Shown here one piece after another: positions 28,486 through 37,199 of a stretch of DNA of 64,000 bases. The stretch lies in NCBI GenBank assembly GCA_963784065.1, contig CAWAQA010000003.1, positions 496,001 through 560,000 on the forward strand. Reading direction: 5' to 3'. Source of the DNA: CAWAQA01 sp963784065. GTDB taxonomy: Bacteria > Acidobacteriota > Vicinamibacteria > Vicinamibacterales > UBA2999. Numbering within the stretch: the first letter of the stretch is position 1; each line of letters opens with the position of its first letter. The position numbers and the translations under genes were made by a program. The notes beneath the pieces were generated by a model. That model was not told the origin of the DNA, did not search any database, and saw nothing but the letters and a program-made list of their open reading frames with translations.

Positions 28486-29346
28486 ATGTTTCTCAAGTCA
28501 TGCGTAGCAGTCGCGCTCGTCGCGACGCTGGCCGGCTGCAGTCGAGCGCCCGAGGCACGGGAGTACGAGCTCAAGGGCCAGATTCTCGCGATGCGGCCCG
28601 AGGCGCGTGAGGTCACGATCCAGCACGGGGACATCCGCGGGTTCATGCCCGGGATGACCATGCCGTTTCAGGTCAACGACGCGGAACTGCTCGAGGGCAA
28701 GCAGCCGGGCGACCTGGTGACGGCGACGCTCGTGGTCGGCGAGGTCGAAGCGCACTTGTCGACACTGACCAAGACCGGCACTGCGCCCCTCGAGGCGCCC
28801 ATCGAGGTCACGGCGTCGGACGCGCCGATCCTGATGCCGGGCGACATCGTGCCGGATCAGCTCCTGGTCGATCAGGACGGGATACCCACGCCGATCTCGT
28901 CGCTGCGCGGCCACCGTGTGGCGCTGACGTTCATGTATATCCGCTGCCCGCTGCCGAACTTCTGTCCGCTGATGGACCGGAACTTCGCGGCGGTGCAGAA
29001 AACGCTGAAGAGTACGCCGGCGCTCGCCGACGTGCGGCTGGTATCCGTGAGCTTCGATCCTGAATTCGACACCCCGTCCGCGCTCAAGACGCATGCGCAG
29101 GCGCTCGGGGCGGATCCGTCGGTCTGGAAGTTCGTCACGGCGACGCCCGAGGAGATCGTCACGCTCACGCGCCGCTTTGGCGTGCACGTCGAGCGCGATG
29201 CCCAGGCGTCGATCGACATCACCCACAACCTGCGGACCGCGATCATCGGTCCGGACGGACGAGTCGTGAAGGTCCACTCCGGCACAGACTGGACGCCGGC
29301 GCAACTCGTTGCCGACCTCAAAGCGGCTCCCGCTCCCGCGAACTGA
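28486..29346 (+). CDS. SCO1/SenC-like copper lipoprotein with N-terminal CusF-like domain
   Basis: 286 residues. A lipobox (TLAGCSRA) is followed by a copper-binding domain (residues ~25-90) with GQILAMRPEAREVTIQHGDI and FMPGMTMPFQV, then a thioredoxin-fold SCO domain. The copper cysteines are in RCPLPNFCPLM, a CX5C spacing rather than the usual CX3C, and the distal His is in DITHNLRT. SCO proteins load the CuA site of cytochrome oxidase. The fusion is known from respiratory gene clusters, but no oxidase gene is nearby; a CuA-type cupredoxin lies at 44736. Confidence 0.87.
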   Translation: MFLKSCVAVALVATLAGCSRAPEAREYELKGQILAMRPEAREVTIQHGDIRGFMPGMTMPFQVNDAELLEGKQPGDLVTATLVVGEVEAHLSTLTKTGTAPLEAPIEVTASDAPILMPGDIVPDQLLVDQDGIPTPISSLRGHRVALTFMYIRCPLPNFCPLMDRNFAAVQKTLKSTPALADVRLVSVSFDPEFDTPSALKTHAQALGADPSVWKFVTATPEEIVTLTRRFGVHVERDAQASIDITHNLRTAIIGPDGRVVKVHSGTDWTPAQLVADLKAAPAPAN

Positions 29347-30019
29347 CCGGGCGCAACCGCCCGCCCTGCCGTTCACCGCGGCGGAGCGCCGTGTCGTCGC
29401 GCGGCTCCGCACGCCGGGCGCCGTCCAGCACTGGCTGAACGACCTTCCCTACAACACGGAAAAAGGCGGCGAGACGCTGCGCAGCTTCCGCGGCGTCGTG
29501 CGGCGCGGCACGGCGCATTGCCTGGAGGCCGCACTGGCGGCGGCGGTGATCCTGGAGCAGCACCGCTACCCGCCGCTCGTGCTCAGCTTCGAATCGATCG
29601 ACCTGCTGGATCACGTCATCTTCATTTACCGCGGCGCCGACGGCTGGGGGTCGGTCGCGCGCTCGCGCGACCCGGGCCTGCACGGCCGCAAGCCGGTGTT
29701 CGCCACGCCGCGCGCGCTCGCGGTCAGCTATTTCGAGGGGTACATCGATTTCACGGGACGCATCAAGGCGTACGGCGTCGCCGACCTGCGCACGCTCGAC
29801 CCGTACGACTGGCGGCTATCCGCGAAGAATGTCTGGAAGGTCGAGCAGTTCCTGATCGACTGGCCGCATCGCCGCATCGCGTCATCCGACGCGCGCGCGG
29901 AACGCATGCGGCGGAAGTACAGAGCCTTCCGCGAGGCGCACGGCTACAAGCCCTGGAAGTATTACAGCGGCCGCGATCGCTGGACGCCGCTGCCGCCGGA
30001 ATTTCGCGGACGCGGATGA
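29309..30019 (+). CDS. Transglutaminase-like protein
   Basis: 236 residues. The pattern GTAHCLEAALAAA (Cys71), LDHVIFIYR (His102) and RSRDPGLHG (Asp121) gives a Cys-His-Asp arrangement typical of transglutaminase/peptidase-like folds. There is no signal peptide with the ATG used. The start overlaps the end of the SCO-like gene by 38 bases, so a later start is possible. The C terminus is Arg/Trp/Tyr-rich (YKPWKYYSGRDRWTPLPP). Substrate unknown. Confidence 0.7.
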   Translation: MPTSKRLPLPRTDRAQPPALPFTAAERRVVARLRTPGAVQHWLNDLPYNTEKGGETLRSFRGVVRRGTAHCLEAALAAAVILEQHRYPPLVLSFESIDLLDHVIFIYRGADGWGSVARSRDPGLHGRKPVFATPRALAVSYFEGYIDFTGRIKAYGVADLRTLDPYDWRLSAKNVWKVEQFLIDWPHRRIASSDARAERMRRKYRAFREAHGYKPWKYYSGRDRWTPLPPEFRGRG

Positions 30020-30025
30020 GCGGGC

Positions 30026-30047
30026 AGCCGGCTGCAAGCGGCCGGCT
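30026..30047. terminator. Hairpin between convergent genes
   Basis: AGCCGGC (30026-30032) pairs with GCCGGCT (30041-30047) around an eight-base loop. It lies between the stops of two convergent genes and is related in sequence to the CCGGCT palindromes, so it may be both a repeat remnant and a transcription end. Confidence 0.4.
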
Positions 30048-30050
30048 TCA

Positions 30051-30353
30051 TCAGTCCAGGTCGAAGTCCCGCATGGGTTTCGTGATCGGCTCCTGGCTCG
30101 CCTGCTTCAGCGCTTCTTCGAAACGGCGGGACAGCGCGTCGCCGCGCGTCTTCTCCGCTTGCACCGACTGTTCGAACAGCGCCTCGCGGCGCGCCGCTTC
30201 GGCGGCGAGAATCTGCTGTGCCTCGTTCAATTCCGGCTTGTCGCCGCGCTCCGGTTCCTTGTGCGAGATGACGCGGCCGAGGTTCAGATCGACGACCAGT
30301 GCCGCGCCGCAGCATGGGCACGCCAGCTCCAGCTCGCTCTTCAGCTTCGCCAT
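30051..30353 (-). CDS. Small cysteine-motif protein with coiled-coil
   Basis: 100 residues. An N-terminal CPCCGAALVVDLNLGRVISH looks like half of a zinc ribbon, with three Cys and one His. It is followed by a charged helical stretch (NEAQQILAAEAARREALFEQSVQAEK) likely to be a coiled coil, and an acidic tail (MRDFDLD). I do not know the function. It is a monocistronic gene facing the transglutaminase-like gene. Confidence 0.65.
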   Translation of the reverse strand: MAKLKSELELACPCCGAALVVDLNLGRVISHKEPERGDKPELNEAQQILAAEAARREALFEQSVQAEKTRGDALSRRFEEALKQASQEPITKPMRDFDLD

Positions 30354-30362
30354 GAGGCTATT

Positions 30363-30380
30363 CTAGTGGACTGAATCAAC
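30363..30380. mobile_element. Solo end of the miniature element family
   Basis: CTAGTGGACTGAATCAAC closely matches the inverted right ends of the elements at 11208 and 19220 (CTAGTGGACCGTATCAAC and CTAGTGGACCGTCCAGAC). No matching left end was found within the next few hundred bases, so this looks like a decayed copy in the promoter region of the adjacent genes. Confidence 0.45.
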
Positions 30381-30518
30381 AGAAGGTGATGGGATCACGT
30401 GCAGCCTGGTACGGCGGTTTCCGGCGCGTTCCACAGGGGTCGCCGCCGCGCGTGCGGGTAGGGTGGGAGCGGAACGGTCCGCTTCACGTTTCGAAGATAC
30501 GATCGACGTAATGTCTCG

Positions 30519-31251
30519 ATGAGCGATGCGCATTGGCGAACCCTGAGGGTCGCCACCTATAACATCCACCGCTGCCGTGGTCTCGACGGCCGCACCAGCC
30601 CCGAACGCATCGCTGACGTCATCCGCAGCATCGAGCCCGACGTGGTTGCGATGCAGGAAGTCATGGGCGCCGGCCCGAGCTCCGCCGGCCATGCCGAACA
30701 ACTCGGAGCGCTCCTGGGCATGGGCTGGGTGATGGCGCCGGCACGGCAGCTCCGCGGCTGCCTGTTCGGGAACGTCGTCCTCAGCCGGTTTCCGATTCTC
30801 CATCACGCTCAGTACCGATCTGTCGTGGAAGACATGCGAGCCGCGCTGCTGTCAACGCGTGGATATCGCGATCGACGACGACACGCTGCACCTCTATAAC
30901 GTGCACCTGGGCACCGCGTTCCTCGAGCGGCGGCACCAGGCGAGCCGCCTGAGCGCCATCGTGCACGACCGTCGCGTGCCCCAGCCGAAAATCGTACTCG
31001 GCGACTTCAACGAATGGATGAAGGGCCTGGCGACACAGATGCTCAGCGAACGGCTGCAGAGCATCGACCTGCGCCAGCACCTCCGGCGGCGGCGGACGTA
31101 CCCCGGCGTATTCCCCGTGCTGCACCTGGATCACATTTACTACGACGGGCACGTCGAGGTGGTGAAGCTGGAACTGCCGCGGACGCGGCTGTCGCTGATG
31201 GCGTCGGATCACCTGCCGCTCGTCGCCGAGTTGAAGGTGAAGTTCACGTAG
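30519..31251 (+). CDS. Endonuclease/exonuclease/phosphatase family protein (one frameshift)
   Basis: About 244 residues after removing one extra C near 30818. The EEP fold is clear: RVATYNIHRCRGLDGRTSPERIADVI, DVVAMQEVMG (catalytic Glu), YNVHLGTAFLERRHQA, KIVLGDFNEW (catalytic Asp/Asn) and MASDHLPLVAEL (catalytic Asp-His). No membrane anchor or signal peptide. It probably hydrolyses phosphodiester or phosphate-ester bonds; whether the substrate is DNA, RNA, lipid or inositol phosphate is open. Confidence 0.85.
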
Positions 31252-31268
31252 CCCGGCGCCCGGCAAAT

Positions 31269-31292
31269 AAAAAAGCGCCGCTCGCGCGGCGC
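31269..31292 (-). terminator. Rho-independent terminator
   Basis: GCGCCGC (31275-31281) pairs with GCGGCGC (31286-31292) around TCGC, and an A-run at 31269-31274 becomes a U-tract on the minus strand. It would end leftward transcription of the 31348-33664 genes and may stop the opposing EEP gene as well. Confidence 0.7.
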
Positions 31293-31347
31293 CCTTGTCT
31301 GCTGCCGGGCCGTCTCCCCGGGCCGGCTGAATCAGGCCCGACGCACT

Positions 31348-31572
31348 CTACCCTTCTTCTTCGTACTCTTCTTCCTCGAGCGGCACGAAGCGGGTCGGCG
31401 GTCGGAGCGCCTCCCGGTAGTCGTAGAGCGGCAGGTCGCGGACGTGCAGCGAGATTACGCAGCCGGCGCCCTTTTGATCGACCACGACGGTCACCGGACT
31501 TCCCTCGACCCCGTCGCGGAAGGCGAGCCTGCATCCGCAAGAAAGCCGGGCGTGCGTGAACCCCTTCAACAT
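31348..31572 (-). CDS. Small hypothetical protein with acidic tail
   Basis: 74 residues beginning MLKGFTHARLSCGCRLAF with a CGC motif and ending in a Glu/Tyr-rich tail (PLEEEEYEEEG). No signal peptide or membrane helix. It lies 12 bases downstream of the TlpA-like gene on the same strand and just before a strong terminator, which supports it as the last gene of that operon. Family not recognised. Confidence 0.6.
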   Translation of the reverse strand: MLKGFTHARLSCGCRLAFRDGVEGSPVTVVVDQKGAGCVISLHVRDLPLYDYREALRPPTRFVPLEEEEYEEEG

Positions 31573-31584
31573 GACGGGATCATA

Positions 31585-32253
31585 CTACAGCAGCGGGGTG
31601 ATCTCCCGCTCGAACTGTTCCTTGGACGCGATTCCCGAGTGCTTCTTGGCGATCTTGCCCTCGCGGTCGATGATGACCGACACGGGAATACCCCAGAGCG
31701 GCCCGTACGCATCCTGAACGTCTTCGCGGCCGTCGCCGACGAGGAGCGGGTAATTGATCTTGTATTGCGCCGCGTACGGCTTCATCTTGTCGGGCGTGTC
31801 GTCCACGGAGAAGCCAAGGACCACGAGATCGTCCGGATACTTCGCCTGCAGTTCCACGAGGTCGGGAATCTCCGCCTTGCACGGCCCGCACCACGTCGCC
31901 CAGAAGTTCAAGACGATGACCTTCCCCTTGTACGACGCGAGCTGGACGTCCGCGCCGTGCATGTCCTTCAACGTGAAATGCAACGGTGCGTTCTTTCCGA
32001 CGAGGACATGATCGCCAGCGTCGTCCTGGCCGTCCGCGCCATCGGCGGCCGGAGGGGGTGCATTCGGGTCCACGACACCCTGCTCCGGGATCATCATCAG
32101 CAGGATGAGGGCGGTCAGCACCGCACCCATCGCCAGCCACGCAGATTTCCGGCTCAACCTGGGAGGTTCGGGAGGCGTCAGTGGTGCGTCCTCCAGCGGC
32201 TGCGACTCGGCCGCCGGATCAGGCTGTTGGTTGTCAGTCATGTGTAGGCTCAT
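31585..32253 (-). CDS. TlpA-family thioredoxin-like protein
   Basis: About 222 residues. A Pro-rich cytoplasmic start, one membrane helix (AWLAMGAVLTALILLMMI) and a periplasmic thioredoxin fold (residues ~85-220) with FTLKDMHGADVQLASYKGK, NFWATWCGPCKAEIP and GIPVSVIIDREGKI. The WCGPC pair should be reduced for use in cytochrome c maturation or general disulfide reduction. ATG codons at 32253 and 32241 are both possible starts. It follows the anti-sigma gene closely, so it may belong to the ECF sigma factor's own operon. Confidence 0.88.
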   Translation of the reverse strand: MSLHMTDNQQPDPAAESQPLEDAPLTPPEPPRLSRKSAWLAMGAVLTALILLMMIPEQGVVDPNAPPPAADGADGQDDAGDHVLVGKNAPLHFTLKDMHGADVQLASYKGKVIVLNFWATWCGPCKAEIPDLVELQAKYPDDLVVLGFSVDDTPDKMKPYAAQYKINYPLLVGDGREDVQDAYGPLWGIPVSVIIDREGKIAKKHSGIASKEQFEREITPLL

Positions 32254-32260
32254 TGTATGA

Positions 32261-33021
32261 CTACTGGGCCTCGCGGCGGACGTATGAGACCGCCTGCGTG
32301 AGATCGCCAGCCGAGGCGGGCGAAACGAGCACGAACGTTGTTGGGCCGCGCGACCAGATGCGGGACCGGTGCCCGAACGTCGTCACGTCCGCCGGCTCCC
32401 GCGCCACGCCTTCGAGCACGAAGAGCGATAGCGCGTGCCCGCCCGCGTCGTACAGCAGATGCGGCACGCGGCCGTCGCCGTAGAGGCAGCGGCGTGCGCC
32501 CACGAGACGGACGCCGTCCCGTGGCGATGACGGGCGGCACGTGAATATCCCAGCCGTATCGCGCCGCCAGGCGTTCCTCTGCGGCGTGCGCATCCACGGT
32601 TTCCCCCGTCGGGGGGAATGCCCGGAAGCACTTCGTGTGATCGGCGGTGAGCTGGGCGGCCAGCAGCGGTGTTCGACCGCTGCGTGGCCAGGGTCACGAT
32701 GGCAAGCCCGGTGAAGAGGATGAGCGCGATCGCGAGGCCGGCGGGCACGAGGCGTGACCACCAGGAGGCCGGGACCCCGGCGCGGGCGTGGTCGCGGGCG
32801 AGCGCAGCGCAGCGCGTCCGCAAGCCCGGCGGCAATGGTGCGGCGCGAAGCTGGTCCGCGCGATCGCGCAAGAGTGTACGTGCGCCCTGCTCCTGGTTCG
32901 CCGAGACGCGGCACGGCGGGCACGCGTTGAGGTGCTGCTCGACGTCGGCGCGCGCCCGGGGAGGCAGCGCCTCGTCCACATAAGGAGTCAGGCGGTCGGA
33001 TGTTTCGCGACAGTCACTCAT
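32261..33021 (-). CDS. Anti-sigma factor with zinc-finger domain (several frameshifts)
   Basis: About 250 residues across at least three frame breaks between ~32520 and ~32670. The N terminus has the anti-sigma zinc motif HLNACPPC (HX3CX2C) after YVDEALPPRARADVEQ. One membrane helix follows (PAGLAIALILFTGLAIVTLA), then a periplasmic domain ending FVLVSPASAGDLTQAVSYVRREAQ. It starts 19 bases after the ECF sigma stop and should hold that sigma factor inactive until an envelope or redox signal arrives. Confidence 0.8.
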
Positions 33022-33040
33022 CGGATGCGCTCATACGTCG

Positions 33041-33664
33041 TTAGACCTCTCGACACGGCCCGACGGTCACCGCCGGCCGGCCACTTCCAGGCTGGCCGGG
33101 CGACTGACTGAGCCGTTGGAAGAGCAGCCGCCGCCCGCGCGAGATCCGGGACATCACCGTTCCCATGGGCACGCCGAGCATCTCCGCGATCTCAGCGTAT
33201 GAAAATTCCTCGACGTCACGCAGCCACACCGCCTCGCGGAACGACGCCGGCAGGCCGTCGAGAGCGGCCTGCAGATCGGCGTCGAGCGTGTCGCGCAACA
33301 GGATCCGCTCCGGCGTCTCGAGCGCCGCGGGTCCCCCGGGCAGCGACGCAGCCTCCTCGACGAGCTCGCTGTCCACGTCCACCGTGTCGCGTGAGGCGTC
33401 CCGGAGACGGTTCCTCCACGTGTTGTGGAGAATCGTATACAGCCAGGCCTTGAGGTTCGTCCCGCGCTGATACCGGTTCGAAAACCGAAACGCCTTCACG
33501 AACGTATCCTGCACGAGGTCCTCGGCGTCCGACCGGTTGCGCGTCAGGCGCAGCGCGGTGGCGTACAAAGGCTCCAGGAATGCCAGTACGTCACTGGCAA
33601 AGGCGTCCGTGCCCTGGGGGGCCGGTGGCCCCGCTGGTTGTTGTGCAGGCCGGCGGCGGAACAT
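33041..33664 (-). CDS. ECF RNA polymerase sigma factor
   Basis: 207 residues. Region 2 has FLEPLYATALRLTRNRSDAEDLVQDTFVKAFR and AWLYTILHNTWRNRLRD. Region 4 has ALDGLPASFREAVWLRDVEEFSYAEIAEMLGVPMGTVMSRISRGRRLL. The N terminus is extended by a Pro/Gln-rich stretch. It heads an operon with its anti-sigma factor and a TlpA-like thioredoxin, so redox or envelope stress control is plausible. Its own target promoters cannot be defined from one window. Confidence 0.92.
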   Translation of the reverse strand: MFRRRPAQQPAGPPAPQGTDAFASDVLAFLEPLYATALRLTRNRSDAEDLVQDTFVKAFRFSNRYQRGTNLKAWLYTILHNTWRNRLRDASRDTVDVDSELVEEAASLPGGPAALETPERILLRDTLDADLQAALDGLPASFREAVWLRDVEEFSYAEIAEMLGVPMGTVMSRISRGRRLLFQRLSQSPGQPGSGRPAVTVGPCREV

Positions 33665-33938
33665 TCGACACTCAGGCCCCTATGCGTAACCCGCACGGGC
33701 ACCGTTTTATTCCGGAGACAGCCCAGTATACGGCGGAGGACAGGCCGCAGACCCGGAAGGCGCCTTTTCGGGGGAATTGCGCCAACCTCGAGCGGTACAC
33801 CCTTTGCTCCTGCCGCGACCAATAGCAGTTTACGGGCGTCAAAGTGTCACAGTAAGATCGCGCGCTGCCCAGCGACCCGCGGGGCGCACCACGGCAAGGC
33901 AGGGCGTCCGATTTACCGACCCTGCGAGGAGAACTCAC

Positions 33939-36900
33939 ATGAGCAACCGCACACGGTGCGGGGCCCTGCTCCCGGTGGCTGCCGCCCTTGCGGTCGCCGT
34001 CCTGTTTGCGCCGGCGCTCGCCGCCGCGCAGACGCCCTACATCCCCTATTTCGGGAAGAACCAGATCCGCTACGACAATTTCCGGTGGAGCATCTACACC
34101 ACCGATCATTTCGAGATCTATTACTACCCCGAGATCGAGACGCACCTGGAGCGGGTCGCTGGTTACGCCGAGAGCGCCTACCAGCATGTCAGCTCGGAGC
34201 TGAAGCACGATCTCGCGTTCAAGGTCCCGCTGATCCTCTTCAAGACCAGCAGCGAGTTCCAGCAGCAGAACGTCATTCCCGGCGCGGCGCAGGAAGGCGT
34301 CGGCGCGTTCGCCGAGCCGTCGCGCGACCGCATCGTCATGCCGATGGACGAACCGCCCGATCTGCTGTACCGGCTCATCGTTCACGAACTGACGCACGTG
34401 TTCGAGTTCGACATCATCCCGACGTCGTTGATCCGGCGCAGCGTGCCGCTGTGGGTGAACGAGGGGCTGTCGGATTACATGACCGGCATCTGGCGCCCGA
34501 TCGACCTGATGACGGTGCGCGACGCCGCCGTCGCCGACATCGTGCCGATGATGACCGAGCTCGAAGGCTACGGACAGTTCTCCAACCCGCGTCTCATCTA
34601 CAACCTCGGTCACGCCGTGTTCGAGTTCATCGAGGCGCGCTGGGGCAAGGAAGGATTGCGGCAGTACCTCTTCTCGCTGCGCAAGGCCGTGATCGGCGGC
34701 GGCGAGGACGCGTACGTGGAGGCGTTCCGCCTCACGCCGGAGGAGTTCGACCAGCAGTTCGACAAGTACCTGAAAGACCGCTTCAAGCCGTTCCGCGACA
34801 AGGAGCGGCCGGCGGACTACGGCCGCAACCTCGCGCCCGATCCGCAGGAGACACGGTTCACCAACGCCTACTCCGTCGAGCCCTCGCCCTCGGGTGACAT
34901 CCTCGCCATCGCCACCGGCAACCGGCGCGACCGCGAGATGGACCTCATCCTCGTGTCGGTCAAGGACGGATCGGTCATCCGCAACCTGACGCGCGGTTTC
35001 GACCAGGACAAGGGCTTCGAGTACATCGTCCAGCCCGGCATGCGATTCAACACGGTGTCGTGGATGTCGTGGTCGCCAACAGGGGACCGCCTCGCGTATT
35101 TCGCGCGCCGGGAGAAGTCGCGCGCGCTCATCCTGCAGAACGTGCTCAACGGCAACGTCGAGCAGCGGCTCGACATGCGGACGGTGGACGACCCCGAATC
35201 GCCGGACATCTCGCCCGACGGCCGGCGCGTCGCGTTTGCCGCCCTGCAGGGCGGCGTCGGCGACATCTACATCGTCGACCTGCAGTCGGGCGAGGTCACC
35301 AACGTCACGAAGGACAACTTCGCCGACTCCGGCCCGACGTGGTCGCCGGACGGCCGTTCGCTCGTCTACATGGCCCGCATCAGCGGCAACGAGAAGCTGT
35401 TCCGCGTGGACGTGGCGAGCGGGCAGAAAACGCAGATTACGTTCGGCACGCACGACGATTCGGCGGCGCAGTTCCTCGACGCCGACACCCTCGTGTTCTC
35501 GTCCACGGCGACCGACCCGGCGCAGCCGATCGAGCCCGACGTCGCGCGCAACGGCAACATCTACAACATCTGGACACTCAGCCTGAAGAACGGCGAGCTG
35601 CGGCAGTTCACCGACGCGCTCGGCGGCAACACGTCGACCGTCGTGGTGCCGAACGGGACCGCCAACCCGCAGATCGCGTTCGTCAGCTACTACAAGAACG
35701 AGTACGAGCTGCACCTGCTCGACAGGCGTGAGCCGGTGGTCACGGCGGCGTCGGCCGACTTCGGCGCCCCCGGACCGGTCATCGACTTCCAGGCGCCGCT
35801 GTCGCACACCCTCGTGACCGAGAACAAGCGGGTCAAGGGCGCGTTCGAGAAGCTGTTCCTCGACGGCCGGCCGCCGGTCAACGTCGGCGTCACGAGCGGC
35901 GGCGACGTGTTCGGCGGGTCCGCCGTGTCGTTCAGCGACGTGCTCGGCGACAAGAACTTCAGCCTCTACGCGGCGTCGATCTCGCAGTACCGCACGCTGT
36001 CGTTCTCGTTCATCAACCAGGCGCGGCGGTTCAACTATGCGCTGCAGGGTTTCTCGCAGACGGAGTTCTTCTACGGACAGCTCGAGGGCGTGTTCTACGA
36101 CCCGGCGTTCTCCGGCCTGATCGATCGCGACTTCGCCGTTGCCACGCGCTCTTCGCGAGGCGGCAGCGCCTTCGGCATCTGGCCGCTGGACCGCTATCGC
36201 CGGCTCGAGTTCTTCGGCGGCGTGATGAACTACCACGAGGAGTTCGACGATCCGTCGCTCGAGCAGGTCTCCCAGGAGTACCAGCAGCAGCAGTTCGGGC
36301 GCCAGCTGTTCCGCTCGGGCACCTTCGTCCCGCTCGGCGTGACCTTCGTCCAGGAGACGACGGTCTTCCGCGAGTTCGGGCCGCTCGCCGGCAACACCAT
36401 GCGCCTCTCGTACGAGATAGCGCCGAAGATCGGCAACACGCTCTCGCGGCGGACGGCGGACCTCGATGCGCGCTACTACCTGCGGCTGGGCGGCTCGGGG
36501 CTGCTGGCGCTGCGCGCGCGCGGCTTCAAGAGCGATGGCAACGAGCCTGACTTCATGTTTTTCGGCGGCAACTCCGAGATGCGTGGCTACGAATACCTCG
36601 AGTTCATCGGGTCGGAGTCGGCGTTCCTGAACGCCGAGCTCCGCTTCCCGTTCATCGAGGCCATGCTCACGCCAATCGGCATCCTTGGCGGCATCCGCGG
36701 CGTGTTCTTCGCCAACATGGGCGGCGGACGGTTCGAGGGTCAGCCGTTCAAGTGGTGGTCGAGCTCACCCGTGACGTACACGCCGACAGTCGGCTTGGAC
36801 ATAAACCGCTTCACCGGGACGGTCGTTCCGGTGCCGGGCGTGCCACGGCGCATCGACGGCTTCCGCCTCGTGGACGCGCGTGCGTCGTACGGCGTGGGCC

Positions 36901-37088
36901 TCGAAACCTTCGCGCTCGGCTTCCCCATCCACTTCGACTGGGCGTGGCGGACGCTGTTCAACAAGGAGTGGGAAGATGCGCTGTTCGCGCTCCCGTGCGG
37001 CGGCGAACTGGGGGTCGAGACGGACTGCGGCGGCAGCTCCGCGTTCCGCAAGCCGCGCTTCGCCGTGTGGATCGGGTATGACTTCTAG
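33939..37088 (+). CDS. Secreted gluzincin peptidase / beta-propeller / outer-membrane barrel fusion
   Basis: 1049 residues. A signal peptide (cleavage near LAAAQT) is followed by a peptidase MA-like domain with His149 and His153 in HELTHVFEF and Glu175 in VNEGLSDY, the ligands of a zinc protease. Residues ~300-600 hold TolB/PD40-type propeller blades (SWSPTGDRLAYFARR, DISPDGRRVAFAAL, TWSPDGRSLVYMAR). Residues ~640-1049 look like a surface-antigen D15-type barrel, with GGNSEMRGYEYLEF and a C-terminal FAVWIGYDF. The barrel would place the propeller and protease at the outer membrane. A GAGGAG ribosome site and a terminator at 37134 bracket it as a single-gene unit. Confidence 0.82.
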   Translation: MSNRTRCGALLPVAAALAVAVLFAPALAAAQTPYIPYFGKNQIRYDNFRWSIYTTDHFEIYYYPEIETHLERVAGYAESAYQHVSSELKHDLAFKVPLILFKTSSEFQQQNVIPGAAQEGVGAFAEPSRDRIVMPMDEPPDLLYRLIVHELTHVFEFDIIPTSLIRRSVPLWVNEGLSDYMTGIWRPIDLMTVRDAAVADIVPMMTELEGYGQFSNPRLIYNLGHAVFEFIEARWGKEGLRQYLFSLRKAVIGGGEDAYVEAFRLTPEEFDQQFDKYLKDRFKPFRDKERPADYGRNLAPDPQETRFTNAYSVEPSPSGDILAIATGNRRDREMDLILVSVKDGSVIRNLTRGFDQDKGFEYIVQPGMRFNTVSWMSWSPTGDRLAYFARREKSRALILQNVLNGNVEQRLDMRTVDDPESPDISPDGRRVAFAALQGGVGDIYIVDLQSGEVTNVTKDNFADSGPTWSPDGRSLVYMARISGNEKLFRVDVASGQKTQITFGTHDDSAAQFLDADTLVFSSTATDPAQPIEPDVARNGNIYNIWTLSLKNGELRQFTDALGGNTSTVVVPNGTANPQIAFVSYYKNEYELHLLDRREPVVTAASADFGAPGPVIDFQAPLSHTLVTENKRVKGAFEKLFLDGRPPVNVGVTSGGDVFGGSAVSFSDVLGDKNFSLYAASISQYRTLSFSFINQARRFNYALQGFSQTEFFYGQLEGVFYDPAFSGLIDRDFAVATRSSRGGSAFGIWPLDRYRRLEFFGGVMNYHEEFDDPSLEQVSQEYQQQQFGRQLFRSGTFVPLGVTFVQETTVFREFGPLAGNTMRLSYEIAPKIGNTLSRRTADLDARYYLRLGGSGLLALRARGFKSDGNEPDFMFFGGNSEMRGYEYLEFIGSESAFLNAELRFPFIEAMLTPIGILGGIRGVFFANMGGGRFEGQPFKWWSSSPVTYTPTVGLDINRFTGTVVPVPGVPRRIDGFRLVDARASYGVGLETFALGFPIHFDWAWRTLFNKEWEDALFALPCGGELGVETDCGGSSAFRKPRFAVWIGYDF

Positions 37089-37089
37089 A

Positions 37090-37119
37090 GCCGGCAGCCG
37101 GCAGTAGGCAGCTTGCAGT
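37090..37119. repeat. GCCGGCAGTAGGCAG word repeat
   Basis: This belongs to the same GGCAGTxGGCAG family as 9791-9855. A second copy in inverted form (CTGCCAGCTGCCGGCCGCCTACTGCC) lies at ~37180-37207 on the other side of the terminator, reaching into the end of the next gene. Confidence 0.5.
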
Positions 37120-37133
37120 CAGGGACGCAGAAA

Positions 37134-37160
37134 GGGGCCGCTCACGCGGCCCCTTCTTTT
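37134..37160 (+). terminator. Rho-independent terminator
   Basis: GGGGCCGC (37134-37141) pairs with GCGGCCCC (37146-37153) around TCAC and is followed by TTCTTTT. It ends the peptidase/propeller/barrel gene. Confidence 0.75.
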
Positions 37161-37199
37161 GTCTTGGCTCTTCGCGCCGCACTGCCAGCTGCCGGCCGC

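Noticed and set aside
33672..36236. 854-residue open frame antisense to the metallopeptidase/barrel gene
   Set aside because: Its composition is a shadow of the real gene, which has a signal peptide, a zinc motif and propeller motifs in the other direction.
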